53,380 nucleotides of DNA from Pseudozyma flocculosa PF-1 (taxonomy: Eukaryota > Basidiomycota > Ustilaginomycetes > Ustilaginales > Ustilaginaceae): the NCBI RefSeq assembly GCF_000417875.1, contig NW_006920887.1:91940-145319 (forward strand), written 5' to 3'. Made by a program: the position numbers and the translations under genes. The notes under the pieces were generated by a model. The model was not told the DNA's origin and ran no database searches. It saw only the letters and a list, made by a program, of their open reading frames with translations. This document shows, in pieces, positions 1 to 10,490 of this stretch. Numbering within the stretch: the stretch's first letter is position 1; each line of letters starts with the position of its first letter.

Positions 1-1919
1 CCCCTCGTCGTGGCCTTGGCAGTCGTCAGACGTCGGCTCGGTGCCGGACTGCCGTCGGCCAGGACCTCGCTGCTGGAGCTTCGGCGACGGCGGCTCCCAG
101 CTACGCCGGCTACCAGCCGACGCCGTCGCGCATGTACAGCGGCAGCGGCACCACGGCGTCCAACGGCCGGTCGGCCGACGACGTCCGCATCGGCCTGACG
201 GGATTGAAGAACCTTGGAAACTCGTGCTACATGAACTCGACGCTGCAGTGCCTCAGCGCGACGATCCCGCTGGCGCGCTTCCTGCTCGGTGAGTGGGCGT
301 GGTCCGAGGGCAGCGTGCTCGCCCGTGTCGGGAGCACCGCCGCAGTCGACTGACCGTCCGTCCGTCCATCCTTGTTCTGACCGCGTGCCGCACGGACGCT
401 CTTCTCTGCCTCGTTCGACCTTCCCCCCTGCCTGCCCATCTCGCCGCGCCAGACGGCTCGTACAAGCGGGCGATCAACAAGGTGAATCCGCTGGGCACGC
501 AGGGTGCGCTGGCCGAGGCGTTTGCGCAGCTGGTGCGCGTCATGTGGTCGGAGCAGTACACGTTCGTGTCGCCGGTGACGTTCCGCGAGGCCATTGCGCG
601 GTTCGCGCCCGCCTTCCGCGGCTACGACCAGCACGACAGCCAGGAGTTTCTGGCGTTCCTGCTCGACGGGCTGCACGAGGACCTCAACTACGTGGTGCGC
701 AAGCCGCCGCCCGTCGAGATGACGCCGGAGCGCGAGACGGAGCTCGAGACGCTGCCGCAACAGATTGCCAGCGTCAAGGAGTGGGGCATCTACCGAATGC
801 GCAACGATAGCCTCATCGTCGACTGGTTCCAGGGCCAGTTTAGGAACAAGATGACGTGCCTCACGTGCGGCAAGGTGCGTCGGCGGCGTGGCGCGGCGCG
901 GGGCGGCAGGAAGTCGCCGTCGCCGTCGCCGTCGCCCTCGGCCCGTCGAGAGTGCGCGCACTTCCGAGTGCTTTGGACTGACGCAGATCTTCTCCCGCTC
1001 TTCTCCCTTCTCCCTTCGCCTCCACGACTCTCCTGGCGATCCGGCCGAGCGTAGACGTCGACGACGTACAACGCGTTTATGTACCTCTCGCTGCCGATCC
1101 CGCACGGGCGTGGCATCTCGAAGGTGACGCTGCAGCAGTGCCTGGACGCCTTTGTGCGCGAAGAGATCCTGGACAAGGCGGATGCGTGGAACTGCCCGCG
1201 GTGCAACAAGCCGCGCAAGGCGAGCAAGCGCCTCTCGATTTCGCGGCTGCCCCAGGTGCTGCTGATCCACCTGAAGCGGTTCAGCTTCAAGGGCCCGTTT
1301 ACCGACAAGATCGACACCACCGTCACGTTCCCGACGTCGGGGCTCGACCTGACAAACTACATGCCGCCGCCGCTGCCGCCCGGTGCGGTGGGCAAGGGCG
1401 TGCCGACCAGCATGAGCCAGCAGCCGCCGTACACCTACGACCTGTATGGCGTCACGCATCACTTTGGAAGCCTCAATACCGGTCATTGTGAGTCGGTCCG
1501 TCGCGGCCGGATGGGTGCAGCAACGAGGGAGCGGGTGGCTGACCGTACCGTTTCGAGAGCATGTCGACGCCTCTCCCCTTTCGCACTCTTCTCTTCTCCT
1601 TCTCATCCCTTCACGCCACGCCACGCCACGCCGCGCCGTGCCCTCGCATGCGGACCGATTTCTAGACACGGCCACGATCCGCAACCACGGAGACTGGTGG
1701 TACTGCGACGACAGCCGCATCAGCAAGGGCGACGACCGACAGATCCATGTGCGTTGCTCCCGTCTCGTCCCGTCTCGCCTCGTTCCTGTCCTCCGATTCG
1801 AGCGACTGCAACGCGGAACGCGCAACTGACCTGACCCCTCTGCCCCCCCCCCTGGCCTCGACGACGTACAGACCAACTCGCCCTACGTCCTCTGGTTCCG
1901 CCGTCGTCCCAACCACTAA
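1..1919 (+). CDS. Ubiquitin-specific protease, Doa4/USP8 type (5' partial)
   Basis: This is the C-terminal catalytic part of a cysteine deubiquitinase (UCH/USP, peptidase C19); the beginning lies left of the window. Exons read: 1(frame from 3)-288, 453-874, 1055-1487, 1666-1748, 1872-1919. The Cys box is [18 protein letters not shown] in the first exon. The QHDSQEF box follows near 630. A zinc-binding pair CLTCGK / CPRCNKP flanks the LSLPIP segment. The His box GHYTATIRN is only restored when the 1488-1665 intron is removed (phase 1), and YVLWFRRR closes the domain as in Doa4, Ubp5 and USP8. All residues expected for activity are visible. An insertion rich in Pro/Gly precedes the His box. Family and activity are secure; the exact orthologue is not, because the N-terminal (possibly rhodanese-bearing) half is missing. 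The stop is TAA at 1917-1919. Confidence 0.93.
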
Positions 1920-2314
1920 AGTCCACCGCCCTCGCCCCCCCCGCCCTCGGCCTCTCTCTGGCTTCGCCGTCGTCGTCGCTGTCGCTGTGCAACAGACTTC
2001 GGGGGCAGGCTCGTCCTGCTCCTCCCCCCCTCCTTCCTCTTGCCTATCTCTCTCGATCGGTCTGTCCGTCTGTCGGTCTGCGCTCGCTGGCCGCTTGAGC
2101 CTGCATCGTGTGTCGTGATCTCATCGTGAGTCGGCCATCGGCATCGGGTTTCAGGTAGAGACTGACAGAGCGGAGTGGAGCAATGAAGGAAGACAGGCCT
2201 CGTCGCAAGTGCGACAGTCGCACACAGGTCGAGCGGGAGTCGCACCCACCCTCGTCGCCCCCCGCCCGCTCTGCTACTATCCCCCGCCCACCGACGCGCC
2301 GGGAACGAGAGGGC
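1920..2314. other. Convergent 3' intergenic interval
   Basis: This 395-bp interval separates the deubiquitinase stop from the SDO1 stop on the other strand, so both 3' UTRs must share it. It is pyrimidine-rich on the plus strand. I see no gene or repeat in it. Confidence 0.6.
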
Positions 2315-3689
2315 CTATTCGAGCCTCTCGTCGCCGTCTGCCTCTCTGACTGTGGTAAAGTTGAGGGTCTCGACCTTTCCGCGCCCCTTGATTTCGGCCT
2401 CGAGGAGCTCGTTGATGGTCCGCAGCGCACCCGGGTCGATGGACGCAATCTGCCCGAAGCGCGGAGTGGCCCCAGGAAGGGAGACATCGAGCGCATTCAC
2501 CAGGTTAGCTATCTGGCCCGCGCACCGCACCGCACCGCACCGCACACGATCTCGACGGCAGGTCGCGTGCCACCCCAGCCCCCCGCCACCCGGGGCGAAA
2601 CTCACGAGTTCCCACTCGTCGGACCAGTCCTCATCCTCGACCTTTTCGACAAGGGCGACGACCTTGTCCTTGATCTTCTTGCCGTCCTTGTTGGGCATCG
2701 TCACCCGTACCCGCATCTTGGCGCGCTCAATGGGGATCGTCTTTTTCTCCTGCAGCAGGCGGATCACGTCGAGCGCCTGGCGGCCGGTCGGTCGGTGAAA
2801 GGGGGGTCAAGGAGGGCAGCCCTGTCAGCGATGAGGCCGGCTCGCCTCGCCCCCTCGTGGCTTTCACGGCACGCACCTGGCTCTTTGCGCTCTTGCCCGT
2901 CTTGACGCTGTAGTGGACCTCGTGCATGGCCTTTTCAATCATGCCGACGGTATACGGCCGCTGGCTGGCCGGGTCGACGCACTTTTCGGCGACCTGGGTG
3001 GCAATGTCCCTCCAGGTCGAGCTGAGCTCGTGGCTGCGCTCCTTTTCGCCCACCTGCAGCTCGCCCTTTTTGAGGATCTGGAGGATGATTTCCTTTGTGT
3101 CGGTGGTGCCAAACGCCTTTTGCAGGTCGTCCGAGGGCGAGAGGGCGCCCTTGGACACGTTGGAAAAGACGTTTTCGATCTGCACCACCTCGTCAAAGTC
3201 GGTCTCGCTGCGCGGGCGAGCAGGAGCCCCGATGGAGGGTCAGACGGCCAAGGTCAGTACGCAGATGCGGCATGGCGGCACGTCGGTTCGGCGCTCGGGT
3301 GCTTCAAAACGGATCGACACTACTCACACTCCTGTCCGCCACTCGCGCACCTTGTTCTTGTAGCAGGCGATCTCGAAGCGCTTGCCGCCCTTTTTGAGGC
3401 GGACGACCGAGACGTTGGTCAGCTTGATCTGGTTGGATGCTGCGGGGCGAGGAACCGGGGGATGGTACCGAGAGCGACAGGGTTAGCGCCTCGAAGAGTG
3501 CAGGGAAGAGTGGGACTCCAGTGCCGCGGTGTCGCGGTGCCGCTGCTGCTGGCGCTGCTGCCGCTCACTCACGTTGGTTGATCCTGGGGCGGTGGTCGAT
3601 GGACGGTGCAGACAGCGGCTCACGGCGCGGGTCAGCATGCTCGCGCCTCTACTCTCCGATAGCGACCGCGCTTCGTTCACTCACGGCAT
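2315..3689 (-). CDS. SDO1: SBDS/Sdo1 ribosome maturation factor
   Basis: Sdo1/SBDS works with the GTPase Efl1 to release the anti-association factor Tif6 (eIF6) from pre-60S subunits. The assembled protein is 254 residues, against about 250 in yeast and human. It begins [20 protein letters not shown], close to the yeast N-terminus. It continues with [16 protein letters not shown] (domain I), [14 protein letters not shown] and [20 protein letters not shown] (domain II), and [16 protein letters not shown] (domain III). Exons on the minus strand: 3689-3685 (only ATGCC), 3583-3573 (11 nt), 3439-3328, 3207-2877, 2776-2606, 2449-2315. Phases are consistent throughout (765 nt including stop). For the last intron I chose the acceptor at 2450 because it gives WELIASIDPG and family length; an earlier acceptor near 2508 would add about 20 unmatched residues. 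The gene is divergent from the glutaredoxin gene. Confidence 0.94.
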
Positions 3690-4123
3690 TGTGCTGGTCG
3701 AGGGATGGAGAATGCGGGGGATCAGCGGGAGCGGTAATGGTGGTGGTGGTGTTGTTGGTCGTCAGGGAAAGAGGTTGGCCCGCTACGTCAGAGTCGCTGC
3801 CTGTGTCTGCGCTGCGAATTTTGCCATGGGCCTGGCTGGCCGCTCGCTGCTCGCTGCTGGCCTGTCCGCTGCCAACCCTCGAGAAAAAGTGGAGTGCAGC
3901 AGCGGGCCCCGCTTCGGCGCCGTCCCGACTCCCGAGCAAGCCAGGTTTCCTTAGCGGGCGGCGGGCTCCCCATCGGCTCGGGCCGGCCGCGCTCGCTCGC
4001 ACCTCTCTTGCCTCCTCATCGCCACCACCACCACGGCAGGGACCCACGACGATGCTGCCTGCAGACACCCGTTGAACGACCTAACTGGACCCCAAAAGGC
4101 AGCTGTACCCGCGTCCGCACCGC
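3690..4123. promoter_or_regulatory. Shared divergent promoter region SDO1 / glutaredoxin
   Basis: The SDO1 start (minus) and the glutaredoxin start (plus) are 434 bp apart, so both promoters and 5' UTRs must lie here. No clear TATA box or known operator was recognised. Assignment rests only on gene orientation. Confidence 0.5.
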
Positions 4124-5212
4124 ATGTCTTCGTACAGCAAGATCAAGGAGGCGCGCTACCATGACGTCGAGGCGGGCCGCGGCGGTGGCGCCCTCGTGGC
4201 CCCCGTCGCCCTCTTCCGGCGCCGCAAGGCCTACCTCGTGATGCTCATCATCCCGCTCGTCTACCTTGGGCTCATCTACAGCGGGACCGTGGAATCGCCT
4301 TTTTCCTTTGCCCTGAGCCGCGACCACAACCCTTGGGGCGAGGATGCGGCCGCCCCGTCGTCGACGGGAGCGAAACCGGCCATGCTCGACTCGTTGACCG
4401 AGCCACTCGCCCAGGTCAACGGGCTGGTCGGCAAGCTGCCGGCGGCGGCTGCTCCTGCACAGCCCCATCCCGGATCTCCCTCGTCCTCATCGTCGTCTGG
4501 CGCCGTGCAGAACGCGCTGCTCGACTCGCTTCACCTCAAGGGCACCGATGCCCTCTCGGCTTTCCGAGACTCGCTCGCCGCTGGCGCCGACCCCGAGGCG
4601 GCCAAGGCGGCGGCGGCCAGCCCGCAGCTGGCCGAGCAGATCGCCGCCCAGGACAAGCGCTTCACCATCAAGGACGAGGCCACGCTGCTGCTGCTCCAGG
4701 CGCTCAAGACGCCCACCTACCTCGTCCCGACCGACTGGAAGGCCGTCTACCTCGACCGCGAGCCCATCGGCGGCGTGTTTGGCCTGCTCGGCGGCGGCGC
4801 CACCAACAAGTTCACCCAGCTCCTTTCCGAAGTCGGCCTCGACGTCGACCCGTCGTCGGCGTCGCACGCCGCCCGCCCCAACGCCCTCTCCGTCTACCGC
4901 GAGTCGCGCGCCGACTGGGTCAAGGCGGTGCGCGCCAGCACGGGCCTCGTCGTCTTTTCAAAGAGCTACTGCCCGCACTCGCTCAGGGCAAAGGAGCTGC
5001 TGCGCGAGCTCGGCGCCGACTTTACCGCCTACGAGGTCGACCTGCGCTCCGACGCTCGCACCTTGCAGCCCCTCCTGGCCGAGCTGACCGGCCACGCCAC
5101 CTTTCCGACGGTCCTCGCCCGCGATACGCTACTCGGCGGCAACGATGACCTCCAGGCGCTGCATCGCGTCGACGCGCTCAGGAGCATCCTCCGGGCCATC
5201 GGCGCGCTCTAG
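4124..5212 (+). CDS. Membrane-anchored monothiol glutaredoxin (Grx6/Grx7-like)
   Basis: An intronless gene for a 362-residue protein. A short basic N-terminus (FRRRK) precedes one hydrophobic segment at about residues 36-53 (AYLVMLIIPLVYLGLIYSG), which fits a signal anchor of a type II membrane protein. A low-complexity Ala/Ser linker follows. The glutaredoxin fold occupies about residues 268-362. It shows the active site FSKSYCPHS with the thiol Cys near residue 283 and Ser in the resolving position, the TFP cis-proline segment, and GGNDDL near the C-terminus. This arrangement matches the yeast early-secretory-pathway glutaredoxins Grx6 and Grx7 (usually CPYS), which buffer thiol redox state in ER and Golgi. 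The His in CPHS is a small deviation. A second internal segment (about 185-250) resembles no domain I recognise. Start chosen as the first ATG before the anchor. Confidence 0.87.
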   Translation: MSSYSKIKEARYHDVEAGRGGGALVAPVALFRRRKAYLVMLIIPLVYLGLIYSGTVESPFSFALSRDHNPWGEDAAAPSSTGAKPAMLDSLTEPLAQVNGLVGKLPAAAAPAQPHPGSPSSSSSSGAVQNALLDSLHLKGTDALSAFRDSLAAGADPEAAKAAAASPQLAEQIAAQDKRFTIKDEATLLLLQALKTPTYLVPTDWKAVYLDREPIGGVFGLLGGGATNKFTQLLSEVGLDVDPSSASHAARPNALSVYRESRADWVKAVRASTGLVVFSKSYCPHSLRAKELLRELGADFTAYEVDLRSDARTLQPLLAELTGHATFPTVLARDTLLGGNDDLQALHRVDALRSILRAIGAL

Positions 5213-6337
5213 TGAGGCAGGGCAGTCGGGCGGGCAACTGACCCCGTCGGGACGACTGACTGCCTGGCCATCTGCCCATCTCCGTGCGACTTGAATGCTA
5301 CATTTGCTTTATACCACCGATGCTCCGCCTCGGCCATGGCGCACTACTCGACCCTGCTCGGACATCTCCGCCCCTGGCTGTGACGACGGCTTCTTGCATC
5401 CTTGCGACCACCCCTCGTCCGACAGCAGGGTCGAGCGAGGCACGGTCGTCCGGCAAAGGTGGAGTAGACTTCAGCCGGGTCCGATGCGATCCGGTCCAGT
5501 CCAGTCCCGTCCAGGACGCCGGCAATCTCCTGGCCAGGGCGACTCGAGATTGCCGCCATCTTCGCTGCTTCGTCGTCGCAGAGGAGGCCTGGACAATCCC
5601 GTCATCGTGGTCGGGACGAGCGGGGTGCTAGCCTGCCCGTTGGCCGGAGAACTCTCCGATGCCTGGCTGTTGGCCTGCCCGGCGTCCGTCCCTCGCCATG
5701 GGCCCTTCTCCCGGGTCGGTCCTCGGGTTTCTTCCCTGTCTCCGTCTCCTGTGTTTCCAAGGCTCGTCAAGCATGGCTTACAGGACATGGCATGACCGGT
5801 CAACTCGTCGCTGTGTCTTCGCGCTTCGAAGCAATCGAAGGACAATCTGCTGGGTGTCTTGCTCGACCCAACACCCGCGGCGAGGCTGCAAGCAGGGCTT
5901 GTCCGACCAGGCGGTCACGGCCAATGACGACGTGGCTCGCTCTGCTTGCTTGCTGTATGCACCCAGGACAGGATCAGGCCGGAAGGAGCGCCGGAAAAGG
6001 GGGCCAGGGAAGGTGCCAAGGGAAGGTTGCCGGTCGCTACCCACCCTCGTCGCGCGACGGCCATCCCACCCTACGATACCTGCGTTCCCTCCGAGTCCAC
6101 CTACGGCGGGCACGAGGAGGCCATTGTCATACAGGCCTAGGCTCGGTCAGCGCTCGCATGCCATGCCGTCCAATCCGGGGCATGCATCCAAGACCATCGT
6201 CGAGAGGAGCTCAGGCTTGAGCTGGGATGTTGGGATTGGTTCGACACTCGAGAAGGTGGGGGAAGTGGCAGATGGCAGCCTCACCGGTCCGGCCACGCCT
6301 GCGAGAAGAAAACAGAGTTGAGGTGTGCGAGCGAGCG

Positions 6338-6361
6338 AGGCAGGCAGGCAGGCAGGCAGGC
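6338..6361. repeat. (GGCA)n microsatellite
   Basis: About six uninterrupted copies of the tetranucleotide GGCA in the gene-free region. The same unit recurs at 10456-10490 and, in the other orientation, at 27815-27851. Confidence 0.9.
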
Positions 6362-8743
6362 GGGAAGAAGGAAAAGCCGCCAGGCCACGAGGCGAGGCCA
6401 GGGTGCGGCGTCAAAGTCAGGCAGGCCGAGCGGCACTTTCCGAAGCTGCGACCCAGGACCGGGCAGCGATGGGGGCTCCGAGCCGCTCCGCATTTCTCCT
6501 CGTCCGCCTCTCCCAGCATGTTGACGGTGACCTCCTCGTCTCGTGTCGTCACGACGGCGAGCCACCCCGCTGCCAGTTACCGGTGGTGGCTGGATCAACC
6601 GGCGGAGGGGCCGAAGTCGATGCCTGGGTCGTCCATTGCGATGCCTGCCTGCCTGCTTGCGTGCGTGTAGGCGTGCGTGCTTGCTTGCTTGGGTCGATGT
6701 CAAACGAGGCGGACGGGATCTGGGCGTCGTCGCCGTCGTCGCCGTCCCCCCGCGCCCCCAGGTCCCCACTGTCTTGCCCTTCCCCCCTGACCTCCCCCCG
6801 CTTCGACCCGAACGAAGCAGGGCAGCGGGAAAAACCAAAGAAGCATGTGAACCCAGGCCGCCCCCCCGTCCCCGCCCCTGCTACGACATATACATAGGCC
6901 GGGTGGGATCGTCGTGGCCAGCAGCCTACCTCTTCGCTATCTGTTCCCGGCCTCGTTGTTTCGATCCTTCTCTACGCTCTACCACCATACCGCCCTGATC
7001 TCCGACCTCGAACATGATGGACGCCAGCACAACGGCATTGACGCCAACGCCATCGACAGTGTCCGGCGACCCACCACGACTCGCCGACCCGCCGACCTGA
7101 TCGATGACCCTTGCGAATGGTCGACCTGACCCCCCTATCTCTCATCGCCTCACGACTGCGCTGCCATATCCATGAGATTGGCCATCGACGGGCTGCCGGC
7201 TCGCCAGCGAGCGCGCCAACCACCGAGCCAGGCTGGCCTCCGCCTCGACCGGACCGGACCGTCGGCCCGCGCTCCGACGACGTCGACGACGACCGCGACG
7301 AGCGCACCTCAACGACATTCTGCTCGCTGCTGGCGGTGGGAGTTGCCGCTTCGGCTTCGGCCCGCTCTCCGACGATCCAACTAGCTAGCCAGCCAGCCAG
7401 CTACGTCGCCCATGTCGTTGCCGGCACGCTATCGGTATCACGAGCAAAGCACGCGGGCTTGCTTGTCCAGGCCTGGCCAGCCCCGGGCTCGATAGCCGGT
7501 CAGCCACGACCTCTTTTCAATTTTTCGAAGCCCTTGCCTGCCGGCTTCGCCGCCCATTGCCGGCCGACGTGCTGCTTGCTTGCGCTTCGGAAGCGCGCCG
7601 GAGAGATCCGCTTCTCCGAGCCTTGCCGCCCGTCCGTTTGCTTCCGCATCCCCCTTCCCTCTCCCCGCCTCGGTGGCCGACGTCGATGCACCCGCTCCAG
7701 CTCCATCGCCGCTTCGTCCGTGCCGTAGCGTGCCGAGCTGGTCCACCGTCGACACCGTAGCCGGCGGTGCTGCCGGGCGTGCTGCTGGAAGAAGACGTCG
7801 CCTTCGTCGCCCGGTCGCCATCGCCTTCGAGGGGGTGCGCTGCGATGCTTCCTGTCCGGTCGACGCTATCGTCCGTCCACTATCTGTTGCGCCTCGGTAT
7901 CGTTATCGTCATCGCCCGGTCAACATGCACGGACGGACAGCACCGAGATAGGGTTACGCTGGGCCTGAACATCGCCCTCACCTATCTGACGACACAATCA
8001 CACTGCCGCCAACGCCATCTCGCCTTGACACCGCAGCCAGCCAGCCAGTCATCTGCCTTCGCCCTCCTTTGGCACGCCATCGACGGCGACGTCGCGCCAT
8101 CTATGACCTGCCCGCCCCAGTCAGCTGCCGCTCCAGGCCCACACCGCTCGCTGCGTATCGGTCCGCCGGTCGAGTCGTCGGTCGCGCAGATGGACAATCA
8201 TCGATCTGACAGCTGGCCACCTTCGGCGCGACCTCGGTCGGAACCGCCCGCTCCGTCGACGATCCGACCCGACCCGACATGATCCTTGACAGCCGGCGGT
8301 AGCGCCGTCGTCGTCTAAGAGCTGGGACTGCCTGGCCATCGAGCGCCATCGGGCTTCGTCGCCGCCAGCACACGGCCGTCGCCTTGCATATCAGCTCGGT
8401 CGAGTACAAAGAGCAATCGCTCGGACTGCGTGGGGCCCCACCTGCCACGAAGCTGCCCATCTGCCACCTCGCCCCGCCCCCAACCCCGTCGTTGCTGCAT
8501 CGACTCGAGATGGCCACCACCCCGCTTTCGGCCCCGAGCCCTCTTCGACGCGCCCTGCTCTCTCAGGTCCACCACTCTCGGCAGCGACCCCGCCTTTGCT
8601 CGGCAATTCGGCCACATGCCATCCTCGGCGGCGCTGCGCGATTCTAGCTTCCTCTGCACCGCCCATGCTCGCTCGCTGCCATTCCGAGTCGACGTTCGGG
8701 CCGGACGGAAGCGTCGAGCACGCCATCGCTCCCACGGCCGACA

Positions 8744-8771
8744 TGACGACGACGACGACGACGACGACGAG
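8744..8771. repeat. (GAC)n microsatellite
   Basis: About nine copies of the triplet GAC, directly repeated, in noncoding sequence. Confidence 0.9.
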
Positions 8772-10455
8772 GTCGGCGGCTCGATGGCATCGCCGAGCGC
8801 GGGGTGCGGGCGCTAGCGTGGGGACCCGCCGCCATCCTCCGCCGCAGGCAAGGGGTCGGAGCAGGAAGTCAGCAAGCTGCGCCCTTGCCTTGCCCCAGAT
8901 TCTCGTCGAAGGCGGTCAGCATACCGCATCCGCCTCCATCTTCCGCTCACCGAGCACGCCCGCACGCACCGACCATCGCGGCGGCGCACGGCGCATGGCG
9001 GCTGCTGCCTTGCCTTGCCTTGTCAGCTTCAACTTTGTGTTGGGGCGGTGGACGTCGATCTGGCGGCCACGGGTGGATCTCATGCTATGCCGGCTTCCTG
9101 CCCCGCATCAGAGGACGCCAAGCCTCGCCTGTCCTTGTCCATCATCATCCAACGTCGTCACGCCGCACGAGGCGACGCACACGATGGCCTCACTGCGGAC
9201 GTCCAGACGCTTCACCCTCGGCACTGGCATCATCTATCGCTGTCGCTGCCTTCTCTTCTGCTGCCGCTAGGATCGCTGCAGCTGGCTCTTTGCCGATGCT
9301 TGCGATCCTCGACATCCAAGGGCGGGTGCACCGACCTCCCGCAGTATGCGGTAGGAGCCAAGGCGCAAGGCAAGACCGCCATCGGTTCGACGTCGGATGG
9401 CGCTCGGGATCGCAGGCGCCAGCAGGCTAGGCTAGCTCGAGCCGGGGGGCGGAGCGGCAGGAAGCGAGCCGGTCGCGATTCGTTATCGGTCCGCCATCTC
9501 TCCTCGTCGAGAGATCTTCCTGCTCGCTTTCCTTGCTTGCTGCTTGCTGATTCGGCTTGCTTGCTTCTTTCGAAGGAGCCAGGCTAGGCTTGACGGGCAG
9601 CTGCCTGTCTCGGCTCGACGACTCCGCTCGCTCGCTGCTCGCCCCAACACCCACGACGTACGGACGGCGCCGCGCACGGCTAGCTTGGTGGACCCACAGC
9701 GGAGCGACAAGGATCCGGCGTGCTGTGATGCAAGCCAGGCCCGTCCCTGGGCCCGTTGCTGCGAGCAAGCGAGCGCAGCGTGCGCGGATTGCCCGTTGGC
9801 TACCTGACTCGCCTTGCTTGCTTGTTTTGCCTCGCTGGCTGGCTGGCTCCTCGCAAGCCATCGACCCGGCTCATTGCTCCCACGCCCGACCTCTCTGAGG
9901 CGCGTTTCTGGCAACCCGTCGGCCGGCCAGTCGGTTGACTGGTCGGAGTCGAGAGCCCGCTGGGCTGGCTGCCCTGCTGGGCTGGCTTCGATTTTTCGAT
10001 TTTGCCCTTCCTCATGCACGACCGGCAGCCAGGCCGCCACGCGCGCGGATCTCGAGTCCCGGGGCCCGGGCACGGCTCCCCAGCTCTTCCTCGACGCCCC
10101 CATCACCGAGTCGACGCCTCGGACGAGCAGCGGATCGACTACGGCCCAGCGGGAGGCGATACGTGGCAAAGCGGCAGATGCTCACCTTGGCCGAGCAGGT
10201 GAGTGCCATGCATTCGCTCTTGCCGTTGTCGTCGTCGCTCGTCGTCGTCGACGTCGGCGCTGGTTTGGCGGTGGTCGGTCGGTCGCTCGGTCGGTTGAGC
10301 GGTCGGCTGACGGCTGCGTTGAACGAGCCACGCGGCAAGCAGACGTCCGTCGGGATCTGGAGCCAGCGAGCCACGCCCGCCGCCGCCGCGGTCTCGGCTG
10401 ATTTTTCGCCCCTCGAGTCGAGGCAAACGGGCAGGCAAGCCAGTACGCACGCAGC

Positions 10456-10490
<35 letters not shown>
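10456..10490. repeat. (GGCA)n microsatellite
   Basis: About nine copies of GGCA in the gene-free region, the longest plus-orientation array of this unit in the window. Confidence 0.9.

Noticed and set aside
227..1876. Long minus-strand ORF opposite the deubiquitinase
   Set aside because: Arg/Leu/His-rich translation with no family signal; it mirrors the plus-strand exons and introns and is a GC-driven shadow.
2450..2512. Alternative acceptor adding about 20 residues ([20 protein letters not shown]) to SDO1
   Set aside because: The extra residues match nothing in SBDS proteins, and the downstream acceptor gives family length and WELIASIDPG continuity. Not formally excluded.
10456..10490. GGCA arrays as a possible CRISPR or satellite array
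   Set aside because: Units are 4 bp with no spacers; these are plain microsatellites in a eukaryotic genome.
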